Made by a program: the position numbers and the translations under genes
Notes under the pieces: model-generated
What the model saw: only the letters and a program-made list of their open reading frames with translations
Databases searched by the model: none
Told to the model about the DNA's origin: nothing
Part shown: positions 1-12,060 of the stretch, piece by piece
Layout of the letters: each line of letters opens with the position of its first letter
Numbering within the stretch: the stretch's first letter is position 1
From: Rhodosorus marinus
Lineage: Eukaryota > Rhodophyta > Stylonematophyceae > Stylonematales > Stylonemataceae
DNA: 64,000 nucleotides
Assembly (NCBI GenBank): GCA_029953675.1
Contig: JAMWBK010000002.1
Coordinates: 3,410,001 to 3,474,000 of the forward strand
Direction of reading: 5' to 3'

Positions 1-839
1 CGCATTTATGAAGAATAATTTCACCCTGACTTGCTTCTCATGTATGTTTTAGCCCAGCCCAAGCCGAACAGGATATGCCCTGGGGCGCTGCGACTGAGAA
101 ACATCGAAAGGTGGAGCGTGGATGAAATCCCATCCGACGACTCTACGGAGGCGGCGGACTGGCTATTCTCAGCCGTCCTGCAACTGATTGCGGAGAACTC
201 ACTGAATGGAGTTGAAAAGTCATGTGCTCATCGGGACAATCTTGCGCTTCTATCCGAGCACATCACAAATCTCGGGGAGACCGATTCCCCAGAAGTCCGA
301 ACCTTGATATGTGAGAGAACGGTTCGAAAGTCCTGCCCCCGCTCCTATTCTCTTCACTGGACAGAGTTGAGGCGCTCAAGCTCGGTCTCGTCTGCTAGGT
401 GCAACTTGCTGCTTCGCTTGCGGACTCTGGGCTTCCAGTCTTGCAGGTTCCTCATGTTGTCATGTGCTGCTCGAGTCTGTCCCGGTGTGTCTCAGGTTAC
501 CAGGGAGTGTGCAAAGGAGCCATGAGCGCAGCGGAGCGCTTGTTCGCTAAGTTAGAAACACGGAAATCTGGAAGTGATGTCCTCCGTCCCCAAACTCTCG
601 ACTGTGTTGAGCGCTTGTGTGGAGCTTTGCAGGTTCTTGAGAGCATGTGCACAAGCCCAGGGTTCAAGCTCGAACGTGAAACCCGAGCTCTCCAACAGCG
701 AGTGATCGCGCTCTATCCGTTGTATCCGCTCCCTTCGCTTCTGCATATGCACATCATTGCGAAACTTGATCGGGCTGTCACAGACCATGGGGACGGGCAA
801 GAGGATTACGAGTACTCTCTGCCATCTACAAGTAGGTAG
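1..839 (+). CDS. 3' end of an unrecognised protein-coding gene (partial)
   Basis: The gene runs in from the left edge and ends at the TAG at 837-839. An acceptor (gttttag) at about 46 opens one coding exon in frame 1. A second exon opens after the acceptor ctgctag at 398 and runs to the stop in another frame, so a short intron (roughly 335-398) must join them; its donor is uncertain, and gttcga after 334 fits the phase. The product is helical-looking and leucine-rich (for example VQLAASLADSGLPVLQVP), as in HEAT/ARM-type proteins, but I do not recognise a family. Absence of an in-frame ATG at the left end fits a truncated gene. Confidence 0.45.
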
Positions 840-1810
840 TAAACAAAGTCAGCACGACGAACACATAAGGAAATCTCGAGGGTTATGCATCTGCGCGGTC
901 CTCGAGCGATGCATGTGTGGCACACTTGTCAAATTGGGAAGCCTCGGATAGCCGAGTTCTGTACTAGCTGGGTTTGCTGGCTAGAGCTGCATTCACCGGC
1001 CTCGACCTTCGAAAGGGTTATCGACGCTTGCTTGACAATCGATTTTCAGACAGTAACGGCGTTCTGCGCTCCCGGTGGTCTCCATGGCATGCTCTTTGGA
1101 CAGGAACAGGCGCCAACCGCATTGTTCACGACATAAGGGGTGTGCTTTCCGTGTTCATCCCAAGTTCGAGCCCGAACAAGTGAACTTTTTAACCTCCTCC
1201 TAGACGCCGAATGATAGGTCGCCCATCCACGCCCCGGTCCTCAAGCTGGCTCTTTTCTCAGGCGACGACGTGTCCAAGGAAGCTTTTTCCGTGGTGACAA
1301 CCAACCACGGAAAAAACTCCCTTGGACAAGTCTCCCCCCTCCTCCACGATTCCACGGAGACTCGTGAATAGTGGGCCACAGAATACGAAGACATGTCGTG
1401 TTTGCTGAATGCTGTCTAGCCATTCTAGAAGTCCAAAGTCAAGCGTTGCACGACTATGCCATCGTCGACCACTGGCCCAAGCACCAGGACTTCTGCTATG
1501 CGTCGGGCCTCGTGCTCCCTATTGCCATCCAAGAAAAGTTCAGATCTGACATCAGGGGCTCGAGGCAATTTTTTGGCTTCTGGCACTGCAGCGGTCCTCG
1601 TGACTCCCAATTCATGCTTTTAAGTAGAATTCGGATCTGGCGAATGGGTGGGGTCCGAGGTATTTTTAGATCTGCAGCCGGTTGAGATGAGATGAATTGA
1701 GTACGGAGGCCAAGGTTGCTTACCTACTGTGGCAAGAGTGGCATTTCTTTTCACGGGTTTTGTGTACTGGGAGTTCTGGGAAGAATTGTATGCTGTTTGG
1801 CTGGCATGCG
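840..1810. other. Intergenic stretch with a strong hairpin
   Basis: No convincing gene is seen; the open frames are short and lack family features. It holds a long hairpin at 1271-1328, listed separately. The last hundred bases form the leader of the bestrophin-like gene. Confidence 0.5.
1271..1328. repeat. Imperfect inverted repeat (9 + 12 bp stem)
   Basis: The outer arms tgtccaagg (1271-1279) and ccttggaca (1320-1328) pair perfectly. The inner arms tttttccgtggt (1284-1295) and accacggaaaaa (1304-1315) also pair perfectly. The two stems are separated by a symmetric 4x4 internal loop and closed by an 8-nt loop. It lies in non-coding DNA between two genes. Confidence 0.85.
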
Positions 1811-3345
1811 ATGGCAAGTGAATCTCAGGTCGGCCCTGATTACGGTTCAAGGTGGAAAGATGAAAGCGAGCAGTCTGATTGGCCTGATGGGAATTATTAT
1901 AGCACCGTGACGAATTGGGAGAGATTTGTCAATAGTTTTGAGTAAGTTTGGGCAGGGTGGTTCGCTTGGTTTCTGATCCAGCACTGTGATCATTGAGCTT
2001 ACAGACCATCTTGCTTTCTGTGACCTAGGACGGCGTTGGCAGATTATCACGCGCACGGACAGGTTGTTTGGCAGCTTCTGCTCACATTCGACTTGCTTTT
2101 CTACTGCTGTCTCATAACAACCACGACGCTTTACTGCTATTACTATGGCACGGCAACGAATCTCGGCTGGACGTTTATATCATTTATCGTCGTCTTTCCG
2201 ATTACGTGGAACATTTCAGAGGCGTACAAACGGCGTGAGTCGGCCCTGGTTGGCCTAGCGCGATTTAAGTCCCTGGCTTTGAACATATACTTCGCACATA
2301 GGGACTGGGCTTGTCCGAACAGTTGCAAAACAGATGAGAATATACTAGATGTGGAAGAAAGCTCGCACCAGGAACGAGTCCGACAGGTTTTGAATCAACT
2401 CAGCGGTGGGTTCCGAGGCAATATCGTATCACTGTGATCATCACTTCTTCTTCGCTTTACTCAACCTCTCTATATTGCAGGTTATCTCGGAGACTATCTC
2501 CTCGTTCCTTGCACAAACAACACTCGGCATCTCTTTACGAGTCGTGGCTCGCGCGAGCGTGAGAGACTTCGGCCGCTTAGTCGGGAATACCGGATTCGAA
2601 TCCTGAAGAACCTTAATCGCCTATCCCTCGCCGTAGAAGTGCTCAAGGCGAGGGGATTGCCGGCAACGGAAGCCTCCAGGGTTAATCAGTACAACGAGCA
2701 GCTCTGTCAAGTTATCGAGACTATGCGCAACATAAAAAGCTACCGAACTCCCGAGGGTCTGCGTGCCTTCGCCCGGTTGTTTATTTTTATTCATGCAATA
2801 TTCTACGGAAGCTACTATGCTTACTTGGCAAAGGTAGGACAAACTCTTCCTTCTGGAAAGATATTTGTGCACATTCCAAGATGCTGCTGTTCGGGCTGCT
2901 AAGTAGGCCACTCAAGCGAAGGTTCTTCCACGGTGCTCACATTGTGTAGGAGACAACTCCGCTTTTTGCATTGAGCTTTGCTTACCTGTTGGGAGGCGCA
3001 ATGATCGCCCTGTTGAATGTGGAGGCGGCCCTCGAGGATCCCTTCGATCCTCGCGGTCTGGACAACGTCCGGGTGCAGAAGAAAATTCGTGACTTGCAAG
3101 CAATGATGAAGGTCAAAGTCCCCAGCGTGGAACACTGGATTGCGCCGGCGGATCTAGTTGACGTGCCAGGGCATGCCTTGGCAAGCATGTCCAGTACTGA
3201 TCTTCAGAAACTCCAATCTACCGTTCAGAAGTCTCTGTACCGCGAATTTTTGAATAAGTTCAGATGGAGATCAACGGACGAGCTTCCAATTGCTCGTGAA
3301 CCTCAATCATCTCGAAACCCGCTACGAGAAGATGGGGGTGGGTAG
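1811..3345 (+). CDS. Bestrophin-like multi-pass membrane protein
   Basis: Four exons, 1811-1941, 2029-2405, 2481-2833 and 2950-3345, join in frame to 418 aa. Donors are gtaagt, gtgggt and gtagga; acceptors are cctag, tgcag and tgtag. The protein starts hydrophilic. It then has paired hydrophobic helices in exon 2, the family-like stretch PITWNISEAYKRRESALV followed by a helix to HRDW, a helical middle with LPATEASRVNQYNEQL, and further membrane helices around FARLFIFIHAIFYGSYYAYLA and FALSFAYLLGGAMIALLN. The helix ending in ALEDPFD resembles the bestrophin region after the last pore helix. Similar proteins of unknown function occur in algae and oomycetes; a chloride- or anion-channel role is inferred. 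The ATG at 1811 has a better start context than the in-frame ATG at 1790. It converges on the next gene with a gap of about 160 bp. Confidence 0.7.
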
Positions 3346-3501
3346 ACTAGTGGAAAATCTGGTACGCCAGGAGTTGTATGCGACCTGGAAATTACGTATT
3401 CGGAATTGTCCGAATACATAATTGGCTGCCTCACTTGGTCGATTTTTGATTCAAAGGAGGTCAGACAGAGCAGCAAGATGTCGAGATTAGTCTTGCAGTT
3501 T

Positions 3502-5155
3502 TTATTTACGTTCGCTCCCTTGCGGAGTCTCCTGAGGTTTCTTCTGAGACTTCAACATCTTGATATGACTGTAGGAAACCACACCTGTTTCAGGAAAGGA
3601 AACCGTTTAGATTGGGTCTTCTCCAAATCCAATTGGTGGGGCTGAGGAACAATATAGTTTCTTTGGCTTGTACAATTCTTACCGCACAGTGTTATCACAA
3701 TTCCCATAAAGTTTTTGATGTCAAACGGTCTGCCGAAGAACAAATAGTCAACAGACAGAAGCGTGCAGGTCTTAAAATGACCCAGCACGTTGTAGGTAAC
3801 GGCAGATGTCTTTCCAATCACCATGAAAATCGACACGTTCACGCCAAAGGCAAGCACACCTGTAATCGCGATTGCGATCTGCAGAACGTTGGGCAGCATA
3901 GCAAAGTTCAGTTGAAGGAAAAAGCAGCACGGTTCTGGGGCAAGAAAAGCAAGATCCTTATACTCAAGTTGCCTTGACATAGTTTTCTGAGCAGTGCATA
4001 CCGCTGTTCTGGCGGTCATATCAAATTGGAACAGACTTCCGCTGTCCGACAGGGACAAATTATCGAGGATTGGAACGAACGGGATGATGAACAACGCAGA
4101 TAGAGGTGCTGTGTACAGCTGCAACTGGAGAGGATTCGCCTCGAGAGATCTGCGATTAGAAAAGAAATAGGTGTATGCATTGTTAGTCTTGTCGTCTTGC
4201 GTCACACGTGAAAGGTCAGTTCGTCTTGAAAATCTTGCCCTATTCTCAGAAGAACGGGATGGAGAATCTTACTTTTGCAGGCTTGCACACCAGATTTGAT
4301 AGAATGAGGTACACAGAATATTCAATATGGCAAATATTACACCGATCATATTCAATTTAAAGTCAGTTGCGCCGGTGAGCGAAACCCCAGCGATAACCAG
4401 CAGCAAGGGTATCACCAACTCTTTGTCAAGGTACTTTTTGTAGACCACCGCTTCAATGACCACGACTGCAGCCACTGTCATATGCTTCATGACCTGATAA
4501 AATCCGAGCGAGTTGTACTGCAAACTCAAATTGGAAAAAACCACAAAACCCATTCCGACAAAGGCCAACCATGACGACTTCTTAATGTCCAGCTTCTTGA
4601 ACTCGAAGAGATGCACTTGCAGGCAAAACAGCAAGCCGAGCGTCGTGAATATAAAGTGAATGAAAGTCAACGTCGTAGCTGCGGATTTGACAATCAATGG
4701 ACCACATGGCGAGCGAGCGAAACAGAAAACCACAAAGATCTGCGTTAAACAGGTACGCAAAGTGCCAAAGAGCAAGTAACAAGCTAGGGAGTCGTTTTTC
4801 ACTGGAAGGCTCGCGGCGCCCCGACAAGGAGCTCCAGTTTTTGACTTTCACAATGCTTGTACCAAGAACAACTAGAGCGGGGGGACTTACCGAAAGTAAA
4901 ATTGCACTGCTGGTACACAAATTTATTTGCAGAGACGATGCCCGTCGACGTAAAGAAATTGAAGAAAATTGCTGACGCGATGGAGAGATCGAACGCCGTC
5001 ATCCATTTTTGCACAATACCCTTCGGTTGCTCCTTCTCAGATACCTTCTCAGCGTCCATCTTTGTTGGCATCTTCTCCGCTCCCTTTCTCAGTCGAACTT
5101 GGTCCCGTTTATCTCTCTGACCATCCCCTTTTATTCCACCAGTTCCGATTCCCAT
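3502..5155 (-). CDS. Nucleotide-sugar/triose-phosphate translocator family transporter (SLC35E3-like)
   Basis: Five exons on the minus strand (4891-5155, 4273-4678, 4002-4149, 3683-3878, 3502-3584) give 365 aa with every junction in frame. After a charged N-terminus there are about ten hydrophobic segments. Diagnostic stretches include FTFATTLTFIHFIFTTLG across the first junction, GFVVFSNLSLQYNSLGFYQ, the CTSFYQIW helix, and IGKTSAVTYNVLGHFKT near the C-terminus, followed by GVVSYSHIK, which is created by the last junction. These match the SLC35E3 / plant UUAT-GONST5 branch, Golgi antiporters that exchange UDP-sugars for UMP. The exact sugar cannot be read from the sequence. The start is ambiguous between 5155, 5071 and 5059. 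A C-terminal lysine-rich tail follows the last helix. Confidence 0.88.
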
Positions 5156-7250
5156 ACCTTCCCACACCGTGCCCTATAAAAAAGTTGGCTGATATTGCCA
5201 GCCCAGCGAATGTTGCAAAATGTGTCCCCATCTATGCACTGAGCACAACATCCACGACAAAAAAAACCCGTTCCGCAACCCCAGAAACAAGGCGCATGTT
5301 TTTCCGAACAAATTGAGAGCTTCTCAGTGGCATTGCTCCTCCGCATACATATTTTATTAAATACAAAGATATATTCGCTTTCATATCCCTTTCTCTTTTC
5401 CAAGTCAACCCCCCCCCCCACTGCTTTTGATGTTTCAGCTTTGGCCAAATCCGTTAAATTATGATTTGGCCCAATTCATACCCGTCGGATGAAAAAACAT
5501 ATCAAATAAAAGTATTAACCGGAGAGTTTCAGGAAAAAGTGCCTCGCTATTCTCTCCGCCCCCTACGCCCTCATGCTGCGATTTGTTTCCACTACTTGGC
5601 AGCTGATATTTTGATGATCTGTCCGTTTCTAAATACGGATTTCGTCGGAAAAGAAATATTCGCACCCGAAGAAATCAGGTTTTGTGTAACATTCTGGGAC
5701 AAATACCACTAACACCCAATTGGCTGTCGGGTTGACGAGTTGGTGTTCCTAAGCAGGTCCTTCTCCTTTATTTTTCTTGAGTCGTGGCGCGCTATGGCAT
5801 TTAACGATATTATCAAAAATATGCCATCTTTTTTTGCTTAATTCCGTATACTGTTCATTGAATAATTTCTGTTTTTCAGACACAATGGAAGGTGATATAC
5901 TATCCACGAACAGTTTATCGAGTCTGAGCGATGGCCGGCAACTCGTCCAGCCAATAGCCCAGAATATTCGTCTAAATAATTAATCCTCGCCTGTGCAGAT
6001 ATTGAATTATGATTATTTCTCCTAATGACAAACTGTCACATTCATACATTGAATTATGCTTATTTTTGATATCAACAGGCTGTCACGGACAATCTCATGG
6101 TTTTTCAGAATGCTCAAAATTTTGGACGCGCAGCCAGCCCTGGGGGTGTGAGGGCAGGTGGATTTGATAGCAACTTTCAAGCTCACGGGAGTGTGTATAT
6201 GGGGTTGGGGGAAAGCGGAAAAGGAAGGGGACTGATTGTGCAGTGAACTGCGATGCAACTTGTTGGAAAATTTTCACCTGAATTGGATTGTATTAGTCTG
6301 GAATTCGTTGGAGTTGAACCTTCTCTAACGCGAAGGATTACACTAGGAAGAGAGACTATTCGAGAACTTTATTCGATGGCTAGAGAGTACTCTGAATAAT
6401 GTGGCAGTAGGATTGTTCGGAACTTCTCTGTCAACTACAGGGCGTGGCGCTGTCAGACCCTTTTTTTCTCAAGCGGTTTTCGTTTGAGGTGATTCATAGG
6501 AACACTGGCGCCCCGGCCCTGATTCGACATAGTCAGTGCATTCTAACGGATCCCCCATGAAGAGCTTGGCTCTGCAGCGCCTGATAACAAAGCCTGAGCT
6601 CCCTACGCAGCTTCACCAGCCCCTTGTTCTGTTACAAGAAGACTTCCTCCTTCAACAAGCACGGAACCAAAACAATACCCATGAGAGGAGCAAGCGACAG
6701 ATCGACCAAGGCGGAATCGGTAGCACTGAACCCCTAGGATAATCCGAAGGGCTTAATCCCTAGACTTAAGCTATCTCTACTCGGAGTTCACAAGACAGAA
6801 CAGAGCAAACTGTGATTGTTTAGGTGTGGAGGTTGACGCGCATGGGCGCTGCCTTTCTTGGCGAATGCGGGGGTTCCTGTCTTCCAAGTCAAGAGCTGGG
6901 GTTCCGAGTTATCTTCTATGATATCCGTCCAAGCCCGAATGCCACCACGCTTTCTGAGCAGCCAATGTGAGTGATAATCAGCAGCTTGAATACAGAGAAG
7001 AGATTGACGGTTTCAAGGTCATGGTTTCTATACTTTCGACAACTCGCCTCTCTATCCCATTCATACTTCAGTTCTCACCTTAAGATCACCGCCTACATTT
7101 TCGTGCAAGAATTCTTTCTGAGAGCAGAAGTTAGCTAAATAAGTTTGTTCATGAACTGTGAGACGAGACAATCGAATCCTGTTCTAACTGTCTATATACG
7201 CATCAGTTTTCCTCCCGTCAGTGTCTAACCAAACCGGGTCCTTAACCCTG
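5156..7250. other. Long AT-rich interval without a recognisable gene
   Basis: Only short open frames without family features are present. The interval contains a run of Cs near 5410 and a diverged direct repeat: ttgaattatg-type sequence at about 6003 and 6050, each followed some 30 bases later by ctgtcac. I see no RNA gene. Confidence 0.5.
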
Positions 7251-8830
7251 TTAACTCTGTCCGGCAGCCTCCGACGGCGAAGCAAGAACTACAGCAACCT
7301 CCTGATAAAACCTTTGAAAAGGTACGAGGTAGAAGGAGCTAATGGATAGATTTCCGTTGGCGTCAAACCCTTGCTTGGAATTGTAGTGAAAATAGAGGAC
7401 AGAATCCACCGGAGGTTGCCCGTCAACCAGCCCATCATCCTCGAGGGCGGATACCAAAAGGTTGATTTCATCTTCGATTCCATCCATTTCTCGCGCACCG
7501 TATACCTTGCGCACTGCTAGGCGGCGCTTGGGCACTTGTACCAATCGCATGCTCTCCGGCATTTTCGTGGGTCTGGGAAGCCGCCAAAACACTGTCGGAT
7601 ACAGCACGCTCCAGATCAGATTTCCATCCTCAGAACGCTTCACACAGCTTGGTCTAGTTGGCCAGTACAATTCTTCCTTCCGCGTCTACGGGATACGGTC
7701 CAGAGAGCATATTCTTAGAAAACTTTCAAACGAAACTCAGCGGATGTATGGGTCGAGCCGTGAGCTCTGAGTCCATAGTTTTAGAAGTGAACCTCCCAGG
7801 ACAACAAGCTTGCGGACTCGCAACGCGGGACAAAACAAAAAAAAAACTGGTCCGAGGAGACAACCTACCTCGCCAGTGTAGCAGCTTTCAGGAGGGCGAG
7901 GAACGGGAAAGTAATCTCCAATATCCAGGATATTCTCCTTTTCAACGTCTACGGTCGCCTCAACAATCTCGTGCGCGCTTTCCTCAACAATATAGTAATC
8001 CTGGCTCTCCCTGTGTTGTTACCAGAAGCGACATGTTGTCTCGTTAGATCGTTATACTTTGCCTAACGTTCAAGGAAGACTTATCCACGATTGTTGCCCC
8101 CGGCCTCATCAACTTACGAAATTTTTCGCCTAAGTCCAGAATTGATCTCCGTATGTGGTGATCCGTAATACCAAAATATGTCTTCCCAACGTGGGATTAC
8201 TTGAAGTGCTGCTTCGCGCGGTCTCAGGAACCAGTCGTCTTCGATTTCGATCACTTTCCCGTCACGATTTAACTTGTACGCAGAACTGCCCGCGACGACC
8301 ACCCTTGGTCGATGAGGATATGGCATTGATGTACTCGCCACCCAGTCGAAGCTCCGCTTATCTGGATCTGATTTCATGATGCAGAGACTACTATATAAAA
8401 ACCAGTCTAGTGAAGACCTCAGCTTCTCTTCTATCTCAGCAGACCCATCAACGATACCAAGCGGACTCTTCCAGCAGCAGTCAGGGGACAATTGCGAGAG
8501 CAAATTGGAAGGATTCTTGCTCCGCACATATTCCTATAGTTGTGTAGGAGGATTTGCCCGGGAATTAATACCTTCAAATAAGGCAAAAACGTAGCCAAAA
8601 GTTGAGGGAAAGCCTCTCAAACTGACCTCCAGGACGATAGCAAAGTCCTCATCTTTCGAACCTTCTGAACCTTCGGAACCGTCGGAGCCCCGCGCTGGCG
8701 CGACTGACACATCAGATCCAGCCGGAGCCTCAACGAACCGTATGGTGTATCGTCTTCTTCCAGCCGCAGCTCTGTTCCGGGGAAGCCTTCCGTGAGCCGT
8801 CGGAAGCGCCCCGCATACGACAAAGCCCAT
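7251..8830 (-). CDS. DUF2358-SOUL haem-binding-like protein, probably plastid-targeted
   Basis: Four exons on the minus strand (8627-8830, 8118-8533, 7869-8010, 7251-7685) give 398 aa with all phases consistent. The N-terminus (residues 1-45) is rich in Arg, Ala and Ser with few acids, like a plastid transit peptide. Residues about 65-205 resemble the DUF2358/NTF2-like fold (WVASTSMPYPHRPRVVVAGS, YKLNRDGKV). From about residue 255 the last exon matches SOUL: a YPTVFWRLP..P start, VPKRRLAVRKVYGA, then ALEDDGLVDG and a YLVPFQRFYQEVAVVL end corresponding to the family's RRNEV strand. The same pairing of domains is known in the plant protein AT5G20140. SOUL proteins bind tetrapyrroles, and some act in chloroplasts; the ligand here is not evident. 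The start ATG at 8830 is the first in frame. Confidence 0.7.
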
Positions 8831-10258
8831 GGTTAACACGCTCCAGACCAAGGCTCAACTTCCGAAACACGCGCCCGCTAGAAGTCCCGCCTCTGTACCA
8901 TGTACTCTCAAAATCAAGAATCTCTAAAATACCCGGCAGCAGGGAAAGCTCAATATGACAGAAGTAGATGCGTAATAACAATGATCTAGTCCAGTCTGCC
9001 AAACATACACCTCTCCATTCTAGTTCATCGATAGCGAGGTGTGGTAGCTGAACCCGACGCCAATTTCGTTTTCAGTCAAGAACCGCAGGACCCCGCGCGA
9101 CGCACAACCAACTGATCGTAGATACTATAGGGTTGTACCCCGTAATTGTTCGTTTATGTTCTTAAATTTATTTTAGTTTTAGAAACATCTTAAGAGAAAA
9201 CTCGATAATTATACCGGAAGCAGTTTGAGATACTGGATAATCGTCTTTGTGATACTCTCGTGTTTGACATTGGTTGCAAGTTTGCAAGACACCAGAATGT
9301 ATGTTAGCGGAGGAGGGAGGAGATGAGATTTACGGATAAGAGAATTGATTGGTTGTTTTAGGTTTCGTGTGATCATTAGTTCGCAGCAGGAAGCACTCGT
9401 TGGATATTACTTGCAATACGAGAATTATAGGCACACACTTCGATTGGCTAAGAAAAATCATTGGCTGTTGATTTTTCTATACAAGTTGCTTCCAATAGTT
9501 TCGAGGAGAGCTGAAGCAGCGTTGTGGCACCGCGGTAGGATGCACAGATCCCAAAAGCAGGAGGATCAAAGAGCACTACATCTTCAATAATCTCGAAGGA
9601 AAGGAGGGTATGATGCATATCGTGCGTATTCAGAGATCAATCTGTTTGAGCCTTGCGCGGATGGTCTTCCCCCAGGGCACACTTAGTGCTTCCCCACACA
9701 ATTCTGGAGGAAGCGAAGTTTGCACATATGCTAGTAAATCCTAGTTTCGTGTGTTTGCTTCAGCGATCGTCTCAATTGAACACATTCACACTCGTATAGA
9801 ATTCATCAAGGGCAACAGATGTAGTATAAGTCAGATCCCAGAGGCTTATCTGTGGTTTTGCTATTTTGTCGGGATTTGGTCTGATGCAGGCATATTAGGA
9901 GGTTCCGTCCATTTTCACTCGCGTCGAATACGATGCAAACGTTTGTCTCACTTTTCCTCGGCGTGCCGGATGGAGCGTTGAATAAGGGCTGGTCCTATGC
10001 AACGCACGAAAATCGTCTGAACTAACAGAATGAAATATTGTGCGCTGTCACATATAATTTCCGGTGGAAGGGGTAAAAATGGGACCTTCTGGGAGTTCGA
10101 GATCGTGTTGCAGGCTTAGCATATTTAACGAGTGGCTGAGTTTCAACAGCAGGATTTTGTGAGACGTTTATGGAGGGCGTGCGGCTTCCTCTGGCGCGGA
10201 AGTCGGCCCCTGACTTCGATTAAGGTCGCTTAGTCCTGCGGCCTGGCCTGAAGCGAAA
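8831..10258. other. Intergenic stretch, no gene seen
   Basis: Short open frames on both strands show no recognisable features. The sequence is AT-rich around 9140-9250. It contains the upstream regions of the divergent SOUL and dolichol kinase genes. Confidence 0.5.
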
Positions 10259-11746
10259 ATGAACCGATCACGGCAGAGGGTCTCGTCTAAGCGTTGGGGA
10301 GCCGAGGCCCTCTTGATTAATGCCCTGACGGCTTTATCCTCATATCGACTCTACGCTGGTGCTGGCAAGGAGATGGCATCTATTTTCCTGTTGCTCAACG
10401 CCTCGGTTGCATCGATTGGCGCTGCCGTTGGGGCGGACTGTCACGGGCTGCGGCCACGAAAGTGTGAGGACCAAGTCGCTCTTGTGCCTGGATCCGCACT
10501 AGTACCACTGCTATGTAGTACATATGCTGCAGAAAAGGCATGGACAGGATGGGACTTGCGATTTTGGCTCTCCCTGCTGCATGCCTTGTATTTTCTTCTT
10601 GTCACTGGGTTCCCTGTGCTATCCAGGCGTCGCTATTCGATGGGAGCCGTGCTCGGCATTATTGGATACGGAATTTTTGGTTCTCACGCAGTACTTGCGT
10701 GTCTGTTGTTTCCGATTGTATTCTGGGAGTTCACATACGAGTGGGAACGTAGCTTCACCTTGGGCGAGGCTACAATCACTGCATCTGCGTTATGTCTCTG
10801 CCTGACGGAGCTTCCAGGGGTTGGGATAAATAGTACGCTTTCCAACAGCCATGGGGAGGTTGATGGTGTTATCATTTGCGGTGTTCTTGGCGTAATTGCA
10901 GCTATCTTACTCCTGACGCCGATCGCGCGGAGACCGGGGCAGGAGGACTCGAAGAAGTTGGTAATCTCTATTATCGGGTTCTTCGGAATAGGGGTCTACC
11001 CGCTGCTGTGTAGTTACCTGCGAACGGAGCCATTTGGGTGGATTCTCACGTACTTGGCATCCCACCTCCGAATAGGAATTGTTTCAACATGGCTAACGAT
11101 ACTCATAGTCGTAATTCTATGGTTCCCGCCCCAAAAGCTGAACACGAGTTTGATTATTGCGCGGAAGTTTTACCACCTACTCGCGATCGTGATGTTCTTA
11201 GCTCCTGCGTTTCTTGACATGGAGTTGCTGCGCCTTGCGTTCGCCGTTGCGCTAGTTGGGCTCGTGGTCGTAGAAATACTGTGCATTCCAAAGTCTCTGA
11301 CACTAAGCATGCAGCTTAGCAAGTACATGGGTTCGCTCACGGATAAGAGGGATAGGGGACTCGTCGTTGTATCGCATATTTATCTTTTGCTGGGCTGTGC
11401 CTTTCCTATGTGGCTCGAGCCTTTGCCCTGCCGCAGTACGAGCTTGTCTGGTCTTGTGTGCCTGGGCGTTTACGATGCCGTAGCGTCTGTGGTAGGGAGT
11501 ACGCTAGGAAAGATCCGAATCTTCTGGACAAGGAAAACCGTGGAGGGGTCGATCGGGGGAGCAGTCACTGCTCTGGGCTTTTCACTATCTGTCAGTGCAG
11601 TTCTTTGTCACGAGGATGCTTCTGAATTTGGGTTGAAAGCTGCCTCAATAACTCTGATGGCTCTCTTCGAGATTTGCACGACACAGAACGATAACTTAGT
11701 TTTACCTATTTACTATTTTGCTTGTCTTCGTCTGATTTGCCCATGA
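10259..11746 (+). CDS. DOLK: Dolichol kinase
   Basis: Single-exon 495-aa polytopic protein with about a dozen hydrophobic segments. The C-terminal third carries the CTP-dependent polyprenol kinase core: ARKFYHLLAIVMFL, then CLGVYDAVASVVGSTLGK (the nucleotide-binding DAxAS..G.. loop), then RKTVEGSIGG, and finally EICTTQNDNLVLPIYY near the end, which is typical of DOLK/Sec59. The enzyme makes dolichyl phosphate in the ER membrane, the lipid carrier for N-glycosylation. Length agrees with human DOLK (538 aa). The alternative family, plastid phytol/farnesol kinases (VTE5/FOLK), shares the core but is usually shorter and lacks the TQNDN segment. The start ATG at 10259 is the first in frame. Confidence 0.9.
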   Translation: MNRSRQRVSSKRWGAEALLINALTALSSYRLYAGAGKEMASIFLLLNASVASIGAAVGADCHGLRPRKCEDQVALVPGSALVPLLCSTYAAEKAWTGWDLRFWLSLLHALYFLLVTGFPVLSRRRYSMGAVLGIIGYGIFGSHAVLACLLFPIVFWEFTYEWERSFTLGEATITASALCLCLTELPGVGINSTLSNSHGEVDGVIICGVLGVIAAILLLTPIARRPGQEDSKKLVISIIGFFGIGVYPLLCSYLRTEPFGWILTYLASHLRIGIVSTWLTILIVVILWFPPQKLNTSLIIARKFYHLLAIVMFLAPAFLDMELLRLAFAVALVGLVVVEILCIPKSLTLSMQLSKYMGSLTDKRDRGLVVVSHIYLLLGCAFPMWLEPLPCRSTSLSGLVCLGVYDAVASVVGSTLGKIRIFWTRKTVEGSIGGAVTALGFSLSVSAVLCHEDASEFGLKAASITLMALFEICTTQNDNLVLPIYYFACLRLICP

Positions 11747-12060
11747 CTCAGAACGTTTCTATTTACCCTAAATAATGGTTGGTCGAGGTCCACTGGACAA
11801 TCCAGCGCGGGTCGCTGGTGATCATGAACCTTCTTGCGATCTCCGCGCAACCTCCGGGATAATCGTCACCCAGTAACCGGAGTAAACAAGCAGAGAGTCC
11901 GAGGCAGTGCTTTCCTGTTTTAGGTTGCCAGCCAACCCCTACTCCCTTTTTGCTTCCACGCTCGGAGAGGCAAGTTTCAACAGAATCACATTTGTCGCGC
12001 GGGCAGTTGTGAACTTTACACTGTTAACAGTTATATTAGAACTAGTGGCGAACTGGATGC
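11747..12060. other. Short convergent intergenic region
   Basis: Separates the 3' ends of dolichol kinase (+) and the Sen1-like helicase (-). No gene or clear structure is seen. Confidence 0.5.
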
